Position numbers and translations under genes: made by a program. A stretch of 64,000 bases of DNA from Limanda limanda (Eukaryota; Chordata; Actinopteri; Pleuronectiformes; Pleuronectidae): assembly GCF_963576545.1 (NCBI RefSeq), contig NC_083636.1, forward strand, positions 3,090,383-3,154,382, in the 5' to 3' direction. Positions 22,126 through 36,214 of this stretch are shown here, piece after piece. The notes under the pieces were generated by a model. It was given only the letters and a program-made list of their open reading frames with translations, searched no databases and had not been told where the DNA came from. Within the stretch, counting starts at the first letter, position 1; the number at the start of each line of letters is the position of its first letter.

Positions 22126-22760
22126 AGAGATAGATAGATTACTTTATTCATCCCCGAAGGGAAATTAAGTCGTCATAGCAGCCGGTATATTTGAATACAA
22201 TAAAATACAATACAATAGAATAAAATTAAAAATATTGAGGTAGAAAGAATAAAAACAGAAACACAAGATAAATAGGTAGATAAGGTGCAGTGGCAAGATG
22301 ATGGTAATAGTACTGATGATATGATGGTAAGGTTATTGTTAGACAGTATATAAAAATAGTACAGTATATATAGTATATAATATAACATAATATATATTTA
22401 TATATGATAGTAATTAGTAATTATTATACCAATATAATAGCAGTATATAGTAATTATGGCAGCAACAGTATATATAATAATAATAGTAAATATAATAATA
22501 ATAACATGTACACATGTATAAATATGTGTATATAGACTTATATATACAAAGAATATACAGAGAGTATGATATAATATGATATGATATATAGTAGAGGTAT
22601 AAAGATAAGTATTTGACTATACAATAGATAATATATATACTATGAGTGTAAAAATATGTAGACCGAGTGTGCAATAGACAATATTATTGTATAAAATGAT
22701 ATATAATATCAATATGGTTTATATTAACACATATCACATATGATGTGAAGTAAGTGTTCC
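22126..22760 (-). mobile_element. LINE 3' region, minus orientation
   Basis: Starts with (GATA)n and ACTTTATTCATCCCCGAAGG-GAAATTAAGTCG, followed by about 550 bp of very AT-rich sequence. The first 50 bp recurs almost exactly at 63948-64000. The tail grammar (AATTTCCC..GGAT-AATAAAG-TATC on minus) matches L2/CR1-type LINE ends. Confidence 0.65.
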
Positions 22761-25700
22761 AGTATATGGAGCGGAGTGTTAATGGATTCTCTCTGAGTTT
22801 CTTCGAATGAAATGTGCTACGTGAATAAAACTGTCATGACGAAGACCGAGGTCTGGCTGCAATGAATCCTGGGAAACGGAGTCACATCCACCTGCTGGAA
22901 CCTTGGTTACCTGGGAATGGAAAGATGCATTTAAAGGAGTCTACGGATCGGGACAGACGAGTCCTGCTGCCGGTGGAATGAAGCCTCTGAGCAGGATTGA
23001 GTGGCCGATAGAAGCTAGCTGACAAGGCTAGCCTCATGCAAGACGGCAGCGTTTGTGAGTCCAGTGTTTTGGGATTTACTTCTGGATAACGGGAGGAGGT
23101 GGAGACGTGTCGTCCATCTTTATATTCAATATATCTACGTAGTCTGCAGACTGAAAAGCATCATTTCTGGTTCAACAGGACGTTGAGGCTCTTGAAGACG
23201 TCCTGGTGAGACCTGAGATTCCAAAGAACCGACACACAAGTAAACCGTGTGTCTATTTGTGTGCGAGAGGATCCAGTGGGTGTGTGTTTGTGTGAGAGTG
23301 TTAAAGGGGATGTTTGCCCTGTCGCCCCGGACGTCACACTGCAGCTCCTCCTCCCACGCTTCTCACAGAGAGGAACCCACGGCTCTATTATTATCATGAC
23401 TGACAGGAAACACGTTGAACCACACCAGAGAACTGAGTCGACTTTCACTCGTCTCCAAGTCTCTGACTCATCTCCTCCTCGCTGTCGTTTCTTCTGACGC
23501 TCGTTTCTCTCGTTTCTCTCGCTCTCTATTTTCTGCTTCAGGAGTTTTTCTTAAAGTTTCTTTCTTCTGCTTCCTGCACATGACCTGAAATGACCAGTTC
23601 ACCACTTCCCCTGCTTTTCTCTGTTACTCTGACTAATGAATAGATTAATTATTGTTTGTTGTGCTTAGAGAATTAAAACCTACTTGCACATAGGGAATAT
23701 TTTCTATCAAAACAGTTTTGAAACATTTATTCAACATTTACAACTGACTTTTTAAATACTGACGGTTTATCAACATAAACAATTACAAGTTCAAATTCAT
23801 AACTTTCAGATTTTGACAGTGAAAAGTCGATGATGAATTAAAGCAGAAGACAAAGTTTGTTGAATTTCTACATTTATCTGAAACCAAAGTCTTTCTCCGA
23901 CCATAACAAGTGTAAATCTGACACGTGTGAGATGTGTAGATTTCACACGTAGTGAAAAACATGCAAAAATACTCGACATTGTCTGTAGCTTATTTGTGCA
24001 GTTTTAATTTAATAACAATAAAATAACTTTTATTTTTATAGACCCTTTAAAAAGACCTGAGGACAATTTACATGTGTGGGGACGAAAAGAGAAAAGACAA
24101 GAAAGTAAAAACAAGACAGAAATAAAACTAATGTCCAACATTTTATTTCCACAGTGTTTTTGGCTTGTTGCACTGTTTCTAAAGAAAGTTATTGTCTGAC
24201 TTCATTCATATAAATGAACTATGATGTGTTTGACCACTGAGTGTGTAGGAGCTGTGGCTGAAGAGGGGGATGCTGCCCCCTGGTGGTAAATAGAATGCAG
24301 ACACAAAACAATAAAAGACTGGTAAAAAACAAATTTAACTTCAGAATAAAACAATGGCACCACATAGTGGCGAACTGCTTGCACTGCACACTCTAGGTCT
24401 AGCTCGACTTCACTTAATTCAAATCTGTCTCTCTCTATGTCTCTGCCTCCCTCTAAAATATTAATAATAGATATAATTAAATACATTTATAGTATCCTCC
24501 ATAAAAACTTTTCTATAGCTGCTCAGCAACTTAACGAGATGTTAAACTCTCCTTCCTTCTCCTCTCTCCTTTCCCATGTCTCTCTCTCTCTCCTTTTGTC
24601 ACCATCGCTCTTTCTCTGCTTGGATTCTCGAGCTCCTTCAAACAGCTTTTTATAGGTTTTGTTAAAACCTTTGAGGAAACGGAAGAAAGACATAACAAGA
24701 AAACCATCAGCGATTAAAAATAGCAGCTTCGCGGAACCAATTTAGTGTCAAATTAACTGAGAAAACACAATAAAATCCACAAAGAAAAGAGGGTTTCCTC
24801 TAATTAAATGTTTTACAGGCTGAGTTTCTTCTGTGAGGATCCAGAAATACGCCTTTGTCTCTTATTAAGGAGGAACAATAAAAGACGCTCTCACTCTTCA
24901 CTGAAATCACTCGTTAATACCTGATTAATGCATTGGATAAATAATGAACAGATGAATGTAAAGGGAAGCAGGAGAGGAGGAATTTGAACAGAATTTATAA
25001 TACAGCAAAGAAATTCAACTCCCACAGCTTCTACGAGGTCGTAGAATTAACATTGTTATTTACCACTAATTTTCTTCAAGAATACATAATAAGTGGTAGA
25101 AAGAATAAATGTATTTCTGCCTTTTCACAGTCGATGTATTAAAGTCAAGTGTCAACCCACTGGATGCATTATTTAAAGCTCTCTAGCGCCTCCTAGGGTT
25201 GGGAATAGTGATGCAACTGATGGGAGGGGGTGCCAGTGATCAAGCTACTTGAAGAAGTTTCAGTGTAAAACATATATTCAAACCAGGAACTTTCTTGTTG
25301 TGAGGCGACTGTGCAAACCACAAGAAAATGATCATTAATAATCATTCATTTGGATTTGAAAGAGCTAAAAACAGAACTTTGTTTATCTTCTGTTAATCGT
25401 GTGCAGAATGATGTTCTAAATGTAAACACCACTTTCTTGCCCAGACTCTACAACATGAACAGATTCTGCTGAAGTGTCCACGAGCAACAGAGATGGAAAT
25501 AAAAAACATATTTCCTGTAAGGCCTTATTGTGATGGAAAGTGACTGATTTATAAATATTCCCTGGAAACATTCACACTTCACTTCCACTAAATGACCTCA
25601 GTGGTAAAAATAGACTCTTGTGGGGATTTCATTTTAAACTTAAATGAATTTACTCACATTACAATGACGTTCTCAATAATACAGTGACCTGCGGATTTTA

Positions 25701-25989
25701 TAAAAATAGCAAGTGAGACATTGAGTGACATATTTGAGTAAATGTTTATCCAGTGGAGGCGGGTCTGACTCGCCCACTCACACAGGCTGAGGTGAGGATT
25801 TGAAAAACACGGAGTTGATTCCAGTTAATGGAAAACGTCGTCAGTGCAGACACACGACAGAAGGTGGAAAATGCGGTGAGAATAGATTTCTCTTGACGTC
25901 TGCTCTCTTCCTTCTTTCTTCTCGTTTCCTCTCCGTCTCTTTTCCTGCGGTTGATTCTCTCTTTGCAACATCAGTGGATCAAAGTAGAT

Positions 25990-26962
25990 AATAACCTTGA
26001 TATCAGCCGGTGAAAACTGTTCCAGCGACATAAAGAACTGACTTTCAAGGAATTCAATGTAAATAATATGAGCAAACAACAAGAATAAAGAAGGATTTCC
26101 TGTAAATAAGCAAAGGGATTCATTCTTTATCATGGGGAATTATTTAACAAAAAACATTGTACGATTTAGTTTTTAATTCAATGAATCTACTCTTCAACTT
26201 CATTCCTCAATCGTCTGGTCTGTAATTCCTCAATTGACGTTTCTCTTTATTCCAGATGTGTCGGCCAGTTGTTTCCTTGTGTCCTATTCTGTTATGCAGC
26301 TTCTATGATAACCTGTGGCTGTCAACTGTCTCAGAGTGGGTTCATTATAAGAGACATCACCAGAACTGCAAATAAACTACAAATTCTTAATATATTATAA
26401 AAATCCTGATATCAGCCGGTGAAAACTGTTCCAGCGACATAAAGAACTGACTTTCAAGGAATTAAATGTAAATAATATGAGCCAACAACTAGAATAAAGA
26501 AGGATTTCCTGTAAATAAGCAAAGGGATTCATTCTTTATCATTGGAAATCATTTAATAAAAAACATTGTACGATTTAGTTTTGAATTCAATGAATTTACT
26601 CTTCAACTTCCTTCCTCTACATCGTCTGGTCTGTAACTCCTACATTGACGTTTGTCTTTATTCCAGATGTGTCGGCCAGTTGTTTCCTTGTGTCCTATTC
26701 TGTTATGCAGCTTCTATGATAACCTGTGGCTGTCAACTGTCTCAGAGTGGGTTCATTATAAGAGACATCATCAAAACCACGAATAAAGTAAAATTTTTTA
26801 ATATATTAGATAAAAAACCCTGATATGAGATGGTGAAAATGTTCCAGCGACATAAAGAAGTGACTTTCATAGAATTAAATGTAAATAATATGAGCAAACA
26901 ACTAGAATAAAGAAGGATTTCCTGTAAATAAGCAAAGGGATTCATTCTTTATCATTGGAAAT
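25990..26962 (+). repeat. Tandem array of a ~410-bp unit (2.3 copies)
   Basis: Copies start at about 25990, 26402 and 26818; landmark spacing is 409-413 bp (for example ATCAGCCGGTGAAAAC, and GATGTGTCGGCCAG at 26255 and 26666). The third copy is truncated after about 140 bp. Identity between the first two copies is visibly high. Confidence 0.9.
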
Positions 26963-28765
26963 GATAAAGAATGATGAATCGGTGATAAATAAAGCTTTCG
27001 GACGCTAATCTCGTAGCATGTCCTCCTCCTGCTTCCACAATCCAGACTCTTTTACTAATAAATACTTCTGCCTTCTGCGTTTCAGCTCAAAACCTGATTC
27101 CTTATTACACATTTAGAGTTTGATAGGTTGATGTGGAGCTAAAGGGAGAATCCAGGGTGGATGATATCATGTTTAATACGATGAAAACCACGACCGAGCC
27201 TTCAAATAGTTGTTTTGACGTTTCTCTCTGACTCAACGTGTCGTAGTGACAGTCCAGCACTTCTGTCTCCGCTCATAACATATTTACAAAGTAGAATCCG
27301 TGCGTCCACCGCGCCACAGAGGAGGGTTACTGTGGGTCAGCAGCTCCAGTGAAACAACACGGGCGGGTTTCAGGCCACAGGTCCAGGGACCAGTGCCCAT
27401 GTAAGGACACTTCCTGCCCCAGAGACGGGGCCTCTTGGCCGGGCTCGCTGACTGGGAGCCTCCTCCGCCCCCCCCGCTCCACTCTGTAATTACTGAAGGT
27501 CTCTGCATCGAGGGCTGAAGCTGAGGAGCCACGTTCCTGTATCTTCAGAGGAGCTGCCTCCAAACGTGTTTCCAATTAGAGTCGAGAAAACACGTGTGTA
27601 AACATGTAATCACATATTCACACATGTACAGGAAGCCCCAACAGAATATGTGCTTGTACTTACCCATGTTGTGTGTGTGGGTAAGTGCGGAAAAACACTT
27701 TACACATTCACACCTTTCACAAATGTTTTAAATGTTTAAAAGCTGGATTAAGTTCCATGTAATGGATGTTAGAGGAGTTTAATTTTAATTTATAATATGT
27801 CACTAAAGCAGCTTGAGGGCTTGATGAGGTTGTGAAGCAGTGTGGGATGATGGGAGTTGTCCTCATCACCACTGCTGATGAAAATCTAGCTGGTGCAAAT
27901 AGCAGATGTGTCGGTAAAAAAGCCAACCTCTTTACTTCCAAGCCTCTCGGTCATACACTAAAGGTCAGAGGTCAGTCTGAGTGAAGCAAGAAATTCAAAA
28001 TCCAGTAAGCATTTTAGCTTTTAAAGATCGTCATGTCTCTCTGTTCTGAGTTCTCTAAACACCAAACTTCAAAACCCTGACTCATACTTTATTTACCTGG
28101 ATCTCATACATGGATGCTACGTAAATACAGCACATATTCAAATCCTCTACTGTGCAGTATTGATATCTGCAGTGAATCTTTACTTGAGAAAGAAATGTCT
28201 CGTAAATAAATGAAAAACTGAAAAAGAGAAATTAAATATCTAAATATCGCAGCGTTCTCCCTCAGGTTGAGGAATGTGCTGACTGGTCATCGGAGGCCCG
28301 GTTCAGCCGCAGCGTCCTCGTGGTCAGTGGTCGGTGACAACGCGTGTTTTGTGTATTCCTGCTTTTTGGGAATCTCACTGATGGATTTATGACATGTCGG
28401 AAAAATGGGTAACCTCCAAAACCATGGGGCAGTACGGAGACCAGTCCGGGGCGAGTGGGGTTACAGCTGAGTCAGCTGCCAACTGGATCAGAGGTTGAAC
28501 TTCCCAGAACAGATGCTCTCCAGGACAAAGCTTCAGGACGAAGACATAACCACTTCCTCCCACTATTTATGAACAACGCTGAAAGATGGCGGAAACAAAC
28601 GCTGGCGTCTTGAGCATTTGGAGCCAGAGTCTGCAGAGAACAGGAATTTGGGGAAGAAGCTGTGTTTCCAAAGTTCAGCTGAAACACTCAACCGACCAAT
28701 CAGGATATTTAACCTTGAACTTAACTAATTAAAACCAAACTCATCAGGCGTCCACATTCCCTCCA

Positions 28766-29345
28766 GTGTAAAATCAGAATCAGAATCAGAATCAGAATCA
28801 GAAGTATTTTATTGCCAAGTACGTTCACACATACAAGGAATTTGCTCTGGTAATTGGTCCAAACAATGAACATAGAAACATAAAGACGCAATAAATACAA
28901 CATGCATGGAGAGCAGTAAAAAATGGGAAACCAGTATATATTTACTCACTGTTTACTTCTTATTTACTCACTTTTTATCAATATTTATACAAAGTATTTT
29001 GAGATAAACATTTCTGAATAAAAACATATATAATATAAAATATAAAAAGTGAAGTAAAAAGTGAAATGCTAAATGCAAAACAGCTAACAGTGTCATATTG
29101 CAATATGCAATGTAGTGCAGTATAATATAATATGATATGATATAATGTGTTAAATTAACACATCCTAGAGGTGTGGGGGTGGAATAAAAGTCCGAGTCAG
29201 GTGGGGGTCCCGGGCCTTGTTGATAAGGCCCACTGCAGTCGGGAAGAAGCTGGTCTTGTGGCGGGAGGTTTTGGTCCTGATGGCCCGCAGCCTCCTGCCC
29301 GAGGGAAGAACCTCAAAGAGTGTGTGAGCAGTTTGGACCGTTCTC
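28766..29345 (-). mobile_element. 5'-truncated LINE (CR1/L2-like), minus strand
   Basis: On minus, 29310-29170 reads LPSGRRLRAIRTKTSRHKTS, then FFPTAVGLINKARDP, then a stop near 29166. This is the C-terminus of a fish LINE ORF2. The 3' UTR contains ACCAGAGCAAATTCCTTGTA, and the element ends in (TCTGAT)n hexamers at 28766-28801, a typical tail. Confidence 0.75.
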
Positions 29346-30296
29346 TGTGTGAAGCGACAGAAACATGAGGTTGACGTGAGGTCACTCGCGGGTCCAGAGG
29401 CGACGGCTCCTTCACTTCCTGCGTTATTTCAGAACTCTGTGGTCACGATGCAAATTCTTGAGTTCTGGTGAGCTTTGGCATCTGCATGAGATTCTGTGAT
29501 TATGTCTGCTGTGTTTCCTCTGGCGCTCACTGGACCGTTCAGATCTTCTATAGCATACGACGGCATGGAATGTCACGGTGACCACCAAACATATTTTTAT
29601 TCGTATATCGAAACCATGATTTGAGGATCTGTCGGGACGTGATGCTGCTGCGTCTCCACGACGAGAGAGTCACAACACAAAGATCTGTGAAGAAGTTCTA
29701 TAATATATTTCCCTTTTTTTCATATAACCTGTTAAACAAGACTTTATTAAACTGCCACATTTCAGAAGGGTCTCAGAAGTAGTTAATATACTAACACAAA
29801 ATTAAAATGATAATTAATATAAACACATTTCACTGAGCTTGTTTTAAATCAGACAGACGATTGACAATTAAAACACGTATAATATAGAGAAGGTTGACGT
29901 AAGCAAACAACAAAACGTGTTGTTCAGAGAATTTTTTACGGATGCACAGATCAAAGCAAAGACAGCAGATTATTTTTCACACTTTCAAAGATGAAAAATC
30001 CACCACGTCAGTTTAAAATGGAAGTTTAACAAATCTGCAAGTTGCAAATTTCTTCACACTCAACCTGCTGCATTTTCAATTTCAACCTCTTTGCTGCCTC
30101 GACGTTTCATGTGAAGGTTTGAGAAACAAACAAAGCGACTTTATTGTAGTTTTAAATAGATTCAATGATTCAACTCGAACCTAAAATAAATAAAATGTGA
30201 GACGAAACCTCATTAAAGACGATCATCATGCAGGCTGGGTCGTGTCTCCTGGCAAAGAATAAAGAAACAAGTGACCACCTACACAAGTACCTAAAC

Positions 30297-30300
30297 ACAC

Positions 30301-30340
<40 letters not shown>

Positions 30341-30458
30341 GCTCCTGCACGTAACTAAACATCTTGAGGTTTTCAAAAACACATTTAGAATTTACAGTTC
30401 TCTGCAGTTCTTTGAGGGCAGACGGAGGATGAGTCTGCTGTCGTGTCACTGACCACAC

Positions 30459-30547
<89 letters not shown>

Positions 30548-30592
30548 CACACACAGACAAACACACACACACTCACACACACACACACACAG
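30297..30592. repeat. (AC)n microsatellite cluster
   Basis: (AC)n at 30297-30332 and about 30464-30592, the second over 120 bp with AGAC interruptions. Confidence 0.95.
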
Positions 30593-33500
30593 GTACTGCA
30601 GAGTCTTGGAAATATCCAACAGATTAAGATTTGAAGATGAAGATTTGATAGAAACCGATGCAAAACACACAATAACGTAAACTTTTCAATCAATGTGGCT
30701 GGAAAAAACTTTTTCCAACTTTCAAGATCGTAATCGATATCCAGGTAAAGACTTCATCTTTCTCCATCATCTGTTTACAGTCCGATTAGTTTCTTTAATC
30801 ACGTGACTCAACATTTTGTAATTAATGCTCTCACTCAGAAACCTCCGCTTACACTCTAATATACCCTGCTTTCGCTTAGATTTCCTGCTCAAGCTCGAGC
30901 TCTTTACCTTGTGCTACTTCTGCGCATTTTGTTTGAATGTCCACGTAAAGAGTTGACAAGTGAAATTGTTCCTCCCTTGTTGTGGGCGTGTTAGCTTTAG
31001 TTTCCTTTAACCAGGTTCGTGAACTCCTCCCCTTCACAACTGTATTATTACACCGGCTTTCTGTCGATGTGCTTTTCTCACCTATAAATAAATATTATTA
31101 TTAGTTAACACAATATAATGTGTAGTTATATGTGAACACAGATAGAAACCAGAGAAAGCTGCAGATCCCAGAGTGAGAAACACAACGCTGATCTCATCCT
31201 ATCGACTGATGCTTGTTTCATTAGAAACCAGCCTCACGTTTACGACAGTGAAAATCCAGCGTTTACTGCCTCGTCGTGGTCAAGTTTCCTTCAGATATCA
31301 CGTATAAAGTCTGTTTATTAGACATTAATGAATCACTGGGGGCAGGAGCTGCTAGAAAACTTTATTTCTTAAATAGAAAGTGAAAACCAGATGTGTAGGG
31401 GCAGCGAGTCCATGATTCTATAACTTTTAAATGAAGGAAAGCACTTGTGTTTAGAATTATTAAGAGTTTTCTCTTTCTGGTTTATTCAAGTCATTTAAGA
31501 TGTTACAGTGGAAACACTGGGTGGTTTCCATACAACATATTATATCTGTTCCATCTGCATCTTTAAATCTTCATCCGTCTGAGACTGGAATTACAGTAAA
31601 GTGACCTGAATATATACAGACGCCGTTGTACAGTCAACTCACTGCAGGTCTGTCGTCTTCCTACCAGATTTTCCATAACACGCCGCACCACAGAGAAAAG
31701 GGTTTTTCCAGCAGCAGCTGCCATAGTTCATGTTGTAGGTTGAGAGAACAATAGATATGAACCTGTGGGCTGCCTCCGCCACAGTGATGCTGGATCACAC
31801 ACCACAGTGAGGCAGTGTCGAACCTGAGGCTGGAGTGTTGTTGTATCATTTACTGTTCAGGTCCAAACAAACTGCAGACGGGTTTTCACCAGGTCACTGA
31901 AGAGGAAGGAAGTTTTCCAGGAGGAGGTTGAGGCCTCATCCCTGTACGTGAAGGCTCAGAGATGCTGGTGTGGCTGTAGACTTCAGTTACTTCTGCTGGT
32001 TTGAAGCCTCGAGTTTAGCACGTTGTCCGGCGGCATCTTGGTTTTTTGAAACCAGACGTAACCATATTTGTAGGAGCGGGGGGTGGAGCCTGACTGAGAG
32101 CTAATGCTCACTTCACGCCCACCAACACCCATCACCTGCTCCCATTGGACGCTAGCTGTCAATCACGGTATCCACGCCCCAATACAAATAGAGATTTATT
32201 TTACTATTTGACTTTGGATGGACCATAATTTCGACATAAACTTAAACTTCGTGCTCCCAACTTTGATTAGAGGGTGTTAACTTTTTTAAATGCATATAAA
32301 TTTCATGTCGTAGAGACGTCCCAAAACAGTTGATATGAAGTAAGCATGTAGCCTGCAAAGTCCAACACGGTTTCAAACACTAGGTGGCGTTCCATGTGCC
32401 ATGTGGGACCCAGAAGACTCGTAGAATTTAATTTATACATTAAAACACACATTTAAGTATCTCTTACAAATTTTTAAACGGATGTAGATTAAGCCTTTTT
32501 TTTCACTTTCGTCAAATTTGCAACATGGGACATTTTTCAAAATTTTTCAATTACAACCATCGATGTAAAAACTTTAGATTTCCATCCCTCCCTCCTCTCC
32601 TCTTCAGTCCTCTTTTCACTTTCCTTTCAGGCAGCGAGGAGCTGTCTGGAGCGTCCGACCACAACATGACCACAACTGTCCATCTTCACAGACAGAAATA
32701 CCCCGTGCAGCCACACCCTCACACAGACTACACAGCCGATTGCGGGAAACTCTACCAAAATATACAGAGTTACAATAACGACCTAAATCTCCTCAGAGAT
32801 GTGACGACCGGACATGTAACGTGACCCAGTGTCTTCTGTCCCTGAATATAAAGAAATCAAGCAAGAAGAAGTCCTGAAGAGTTTTACAACAGGATCACAG
32901 TAACCAACACATTTCTTTGTTTTAACGGCACCACATTGGTTAATTTCCCGGTTCTGGTGCAAAGGAACAATGTCAGAGTTTGACTTTATGGTGGGTTTTA
33001 CCGCGCTGCTTGTTAAATATTATGGGTAAGCAGAATAAACCAAAACACAGACTGAACTTCCTGTGAGACAGAAACCAGCGGGACTGAAACCTCTGATGGA
33101 AGTTGTCACGTCACAAGTTTTCTCAGAAACACAACCAGCAGCAGAACTGCCACCACAGCGAACAAATGACCTAAATAAATATCATAAACAGAAACTGGAA
33201 ACGTATACGTCTCCTTTAAAATGAATTTATTCTAAAGCACCTGTATGAGTGAAACCGTTAACCTCAAATTAACAGAGCGTTAAATAAAACTGGATTTGCG
33301 GACGATCGATCACATGTGAGACAACGAGAAAAAAGTTGCACTGCTCAACATCGAGATCTTTGTCTGAACCCAAACCCAGAGCCACCCGGAGTGAATCCAG
33401 AATAAAATGAATTAAATCGTCAGACAAAAACATCAGAAGATATAATATCTCGTCTGAAACGCCAAAGCAAACAGAGGTCTGAGTTTCTCTGCGTTGATGG

Positions 33501-35394
33501 AGATGATTGTAGACATGAGAGCGATGACATGTGGGCAGAGGTTCTTGTGCTTAACACACACACACACACACACACTTTCTCCTTAGGCTCATAATTAGAA
33601 AAGGAATGTCTGACAAAGGCTGGTGGGGAACCACCCTGAGGCCCCCCCCCCCCACAGGCAGGAAGCTTGACGTATATTTCAGACCAGTAATTCAAAAGCT
33701 CCGTTCTGCATGAAACTGACAAGGATCCAAGTAAAAAAAACAAAACACCCCTCAAATTTGCACCTTCCTAAGCTTCTCAAAAACTAAGATTCCGAATTTA
33801 GCTGAAGCTTCTTATAGGAAAAAAAAGAAAAGAAAAACAGTGCGTTTCTACATTTAGAGCTCCGTCATTACGAGAGACCATAAAGTGCAGCGCTGTCAGG
33901 ACCTCGAACGCCGAAGTGATTCTCTCCGAACGCCGTCAAATATGAGACGAAAAGCTCTTAGAAGAAATTAAAGCTGTTTGGTGATAACTTTGAAATATGA
34001 CTCTGGAAGCTCATGAAAAATATCCAGAGTTTGGGAAGAAGGTGTCAGGCGTTCACATTTCTAGATTGAACATTTGGCTAATTTTGCGATCAGGACAGAA
34101 AAAGTGACGCATGCATATTCGTAGATGATTTGATGACGTCCCCTCTGACGCTCTCAAGGACTCGCCACTGCACCGACCTTTATGTGGGTGTTGCATCTTG
34201 GGTAAGTTTCTGAGGACGTGCACAACCTGGGCACCAAACGGACGCAGGATACGGAAGCAGCCATCGTGCGTAGACAACAGTTAATACCACAGGCCTGATT
34301 CCGAATGCTTCTGACTCGATTGTGCTGCATCACTCACTTCTGATATCTCTCTTTACTACAAGTCTCATTATACAACTCTCATCTCCAGTGCCAGTGGAAG
34401 CCAGTGGAAAGTGTTTCACGCAGAGTAGACACAGCTGTAGCTCTATATACAGAGCGAACCGTGTCTGTGCCAGACTACACCAGGACGAAAACGAGCGTCT
34501 GTAATTAGTGAGAGAAAACCTGCTGTAATGTCAGAGTGGATCTAAAAGAGAGGGAAAGCTACGCACTGGCACAGCAGAGGGTGAAGTGATTATACAGCAG
34601 CTGAACATTTAGCTACGGCTGAATAAACATAATAAATGTACATCGACTCTGGCACAAACAAAAAAACTTAAAATAAACATCACAAGTGCTTTTTAAAAGT
34701 GAAGCAAGTAAAACAACCTGAGCTCTCCAGGAAATCTAGTGAATCTGAAACACGGCTTCATGAGGTCAGTTTAGCTTTTTTTACCTCAGACGAGTTAATA
34801 AGCAACAAATTGAACCTGTTTCGAAACCTTTAATGACGGATAAAAGTTCCAGAGTGGAGCATGTTCGACACAACTCGAGCTTCTACTTATTTTTAAATGT
34901 GGGACGAGATCAGAAGCTGCGGCTTCATTCAAGGGAACTACGATAGAAAACCAAAGGCCTGTTTGCATCGTGTGGATTCCCAGTCATTAAAAACCAGTAA
35001 CTCACCAGTCGTATTCCCCAACATGACAATCAGCCTGAAAATCAAACAGCGTCCCGTCGCCATGTGAGCAGAGGCCGCTGCCACTCTATTTCGTTTTCTC
35101 TCGTCCAAACCAAAGTTGACTTTATTGCCGTTGTCGTATTTAGATTTACGTCTTGAAAACTGTTTTAACCTTGGAGTTGGACGTACGTGGTTCCTGTTGG
35201 ACACAGACTCACACCATCATCGAACCAAACTCAAGTTAGATAAAAAGTTGACTTTAGATCTGAGGCCTCAGCTACTTGTAAAGTTTTCATATTCCTTTTT
35301 TGTAAATGACCATGTGACTTCCTGTGTCACCACGAATTAAAAACACGTGATCCTGAAAATCCTTCATAGTCACATGCTGCTGGTTCCATGAAGT

Positions 35395-35422
35395 GAGTGT
35401 GTGTGTGTGAGAGAGAGAGAGA

Positions 35423-35488
<66 letters not shown>
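35395..35488. repeat. (GT)n-(GA)n microsatellite
   Basis: Short GT block followed by about 78 bp of GA. Confidence 0.95.
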
Positions 35489-35493
<5 letters not shown>

Positions 35494-36214
35494 GGTCTGT
35501 GTCGGAATCCGGAAGTGATAAAAACTCTGAAATAACAATTTTATTTTTGTGTTTTTCAAAACATTTTGGCGTTTTGTTTGAAGCTGTTTTTTCTTCTTCT
35601 CTTTCTCTTTTTATAATTTCGTTTGGAGCACGAAACCCAAGTCTGCTTTAAAATCAGCAACTGAACCGGTTCCCAGGTTTGATTCCTTGTCAGGCTCAGT
35701 TGTTTTTTTAGTTTTAGAGCTTTTCACCAGATTCACAATATTATTCTTGCTGAGTTCTGTTTGTGCTGCAGACGTTTCAGCAGTCGACAGTAATCGGTCG
35801 ACCTCAACCACATCAAGTTGTATTTACTTCCTGCCTCAACAACTGCGGCTCCTTCAGACTTAATTGTTTATGGAAGGAGCAGAATTCACCGACAGTTCAA
35901 CTCCGTCAAACAGAAACAAACAAACTGAGAGATTGTGCTCGTTTGTTTACTGTGAGTGACTTCAGCTTTTTCTCTGCTTCAATCCATCCATTATCATTAG
36001 TGATCTTTTATAACTGTGACAAGCAGCTGGAGGCAGATACTGGATATCGGGCGATGTACGTCCTGGACGATCGACCACGTAGCGCTGGGCTGACGGCACA
36101 CGACCATTCACACCTGTGGTTTAATTAGAGTCACCAATCAACCAATTGGATGCCAGAGAACATGGAGAACACACGGAGAGACCTGGGATCTGAACCAGGA
36201 ACTGTCTCAATGTG

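Larger units (their letters stand above)
18690..35995. other. Gene-poor intergenic desert
   Basis: About 17 kb. I checked the open frames on both strands. None shows a recognised domain or a coherent splice chain. Contents are the repeats annotated separately plus AT-rich unique DNA. A GC-richer minus-strand segment at 27284-27530 is the only place with a hint of coding sequence. Confidence 0.6.

Noticed and set aside
22197..22680. Tyr/Ile-rich minus-strand ORFs
   Set aside because: They arise from AT-rich LINE-derived sequence.
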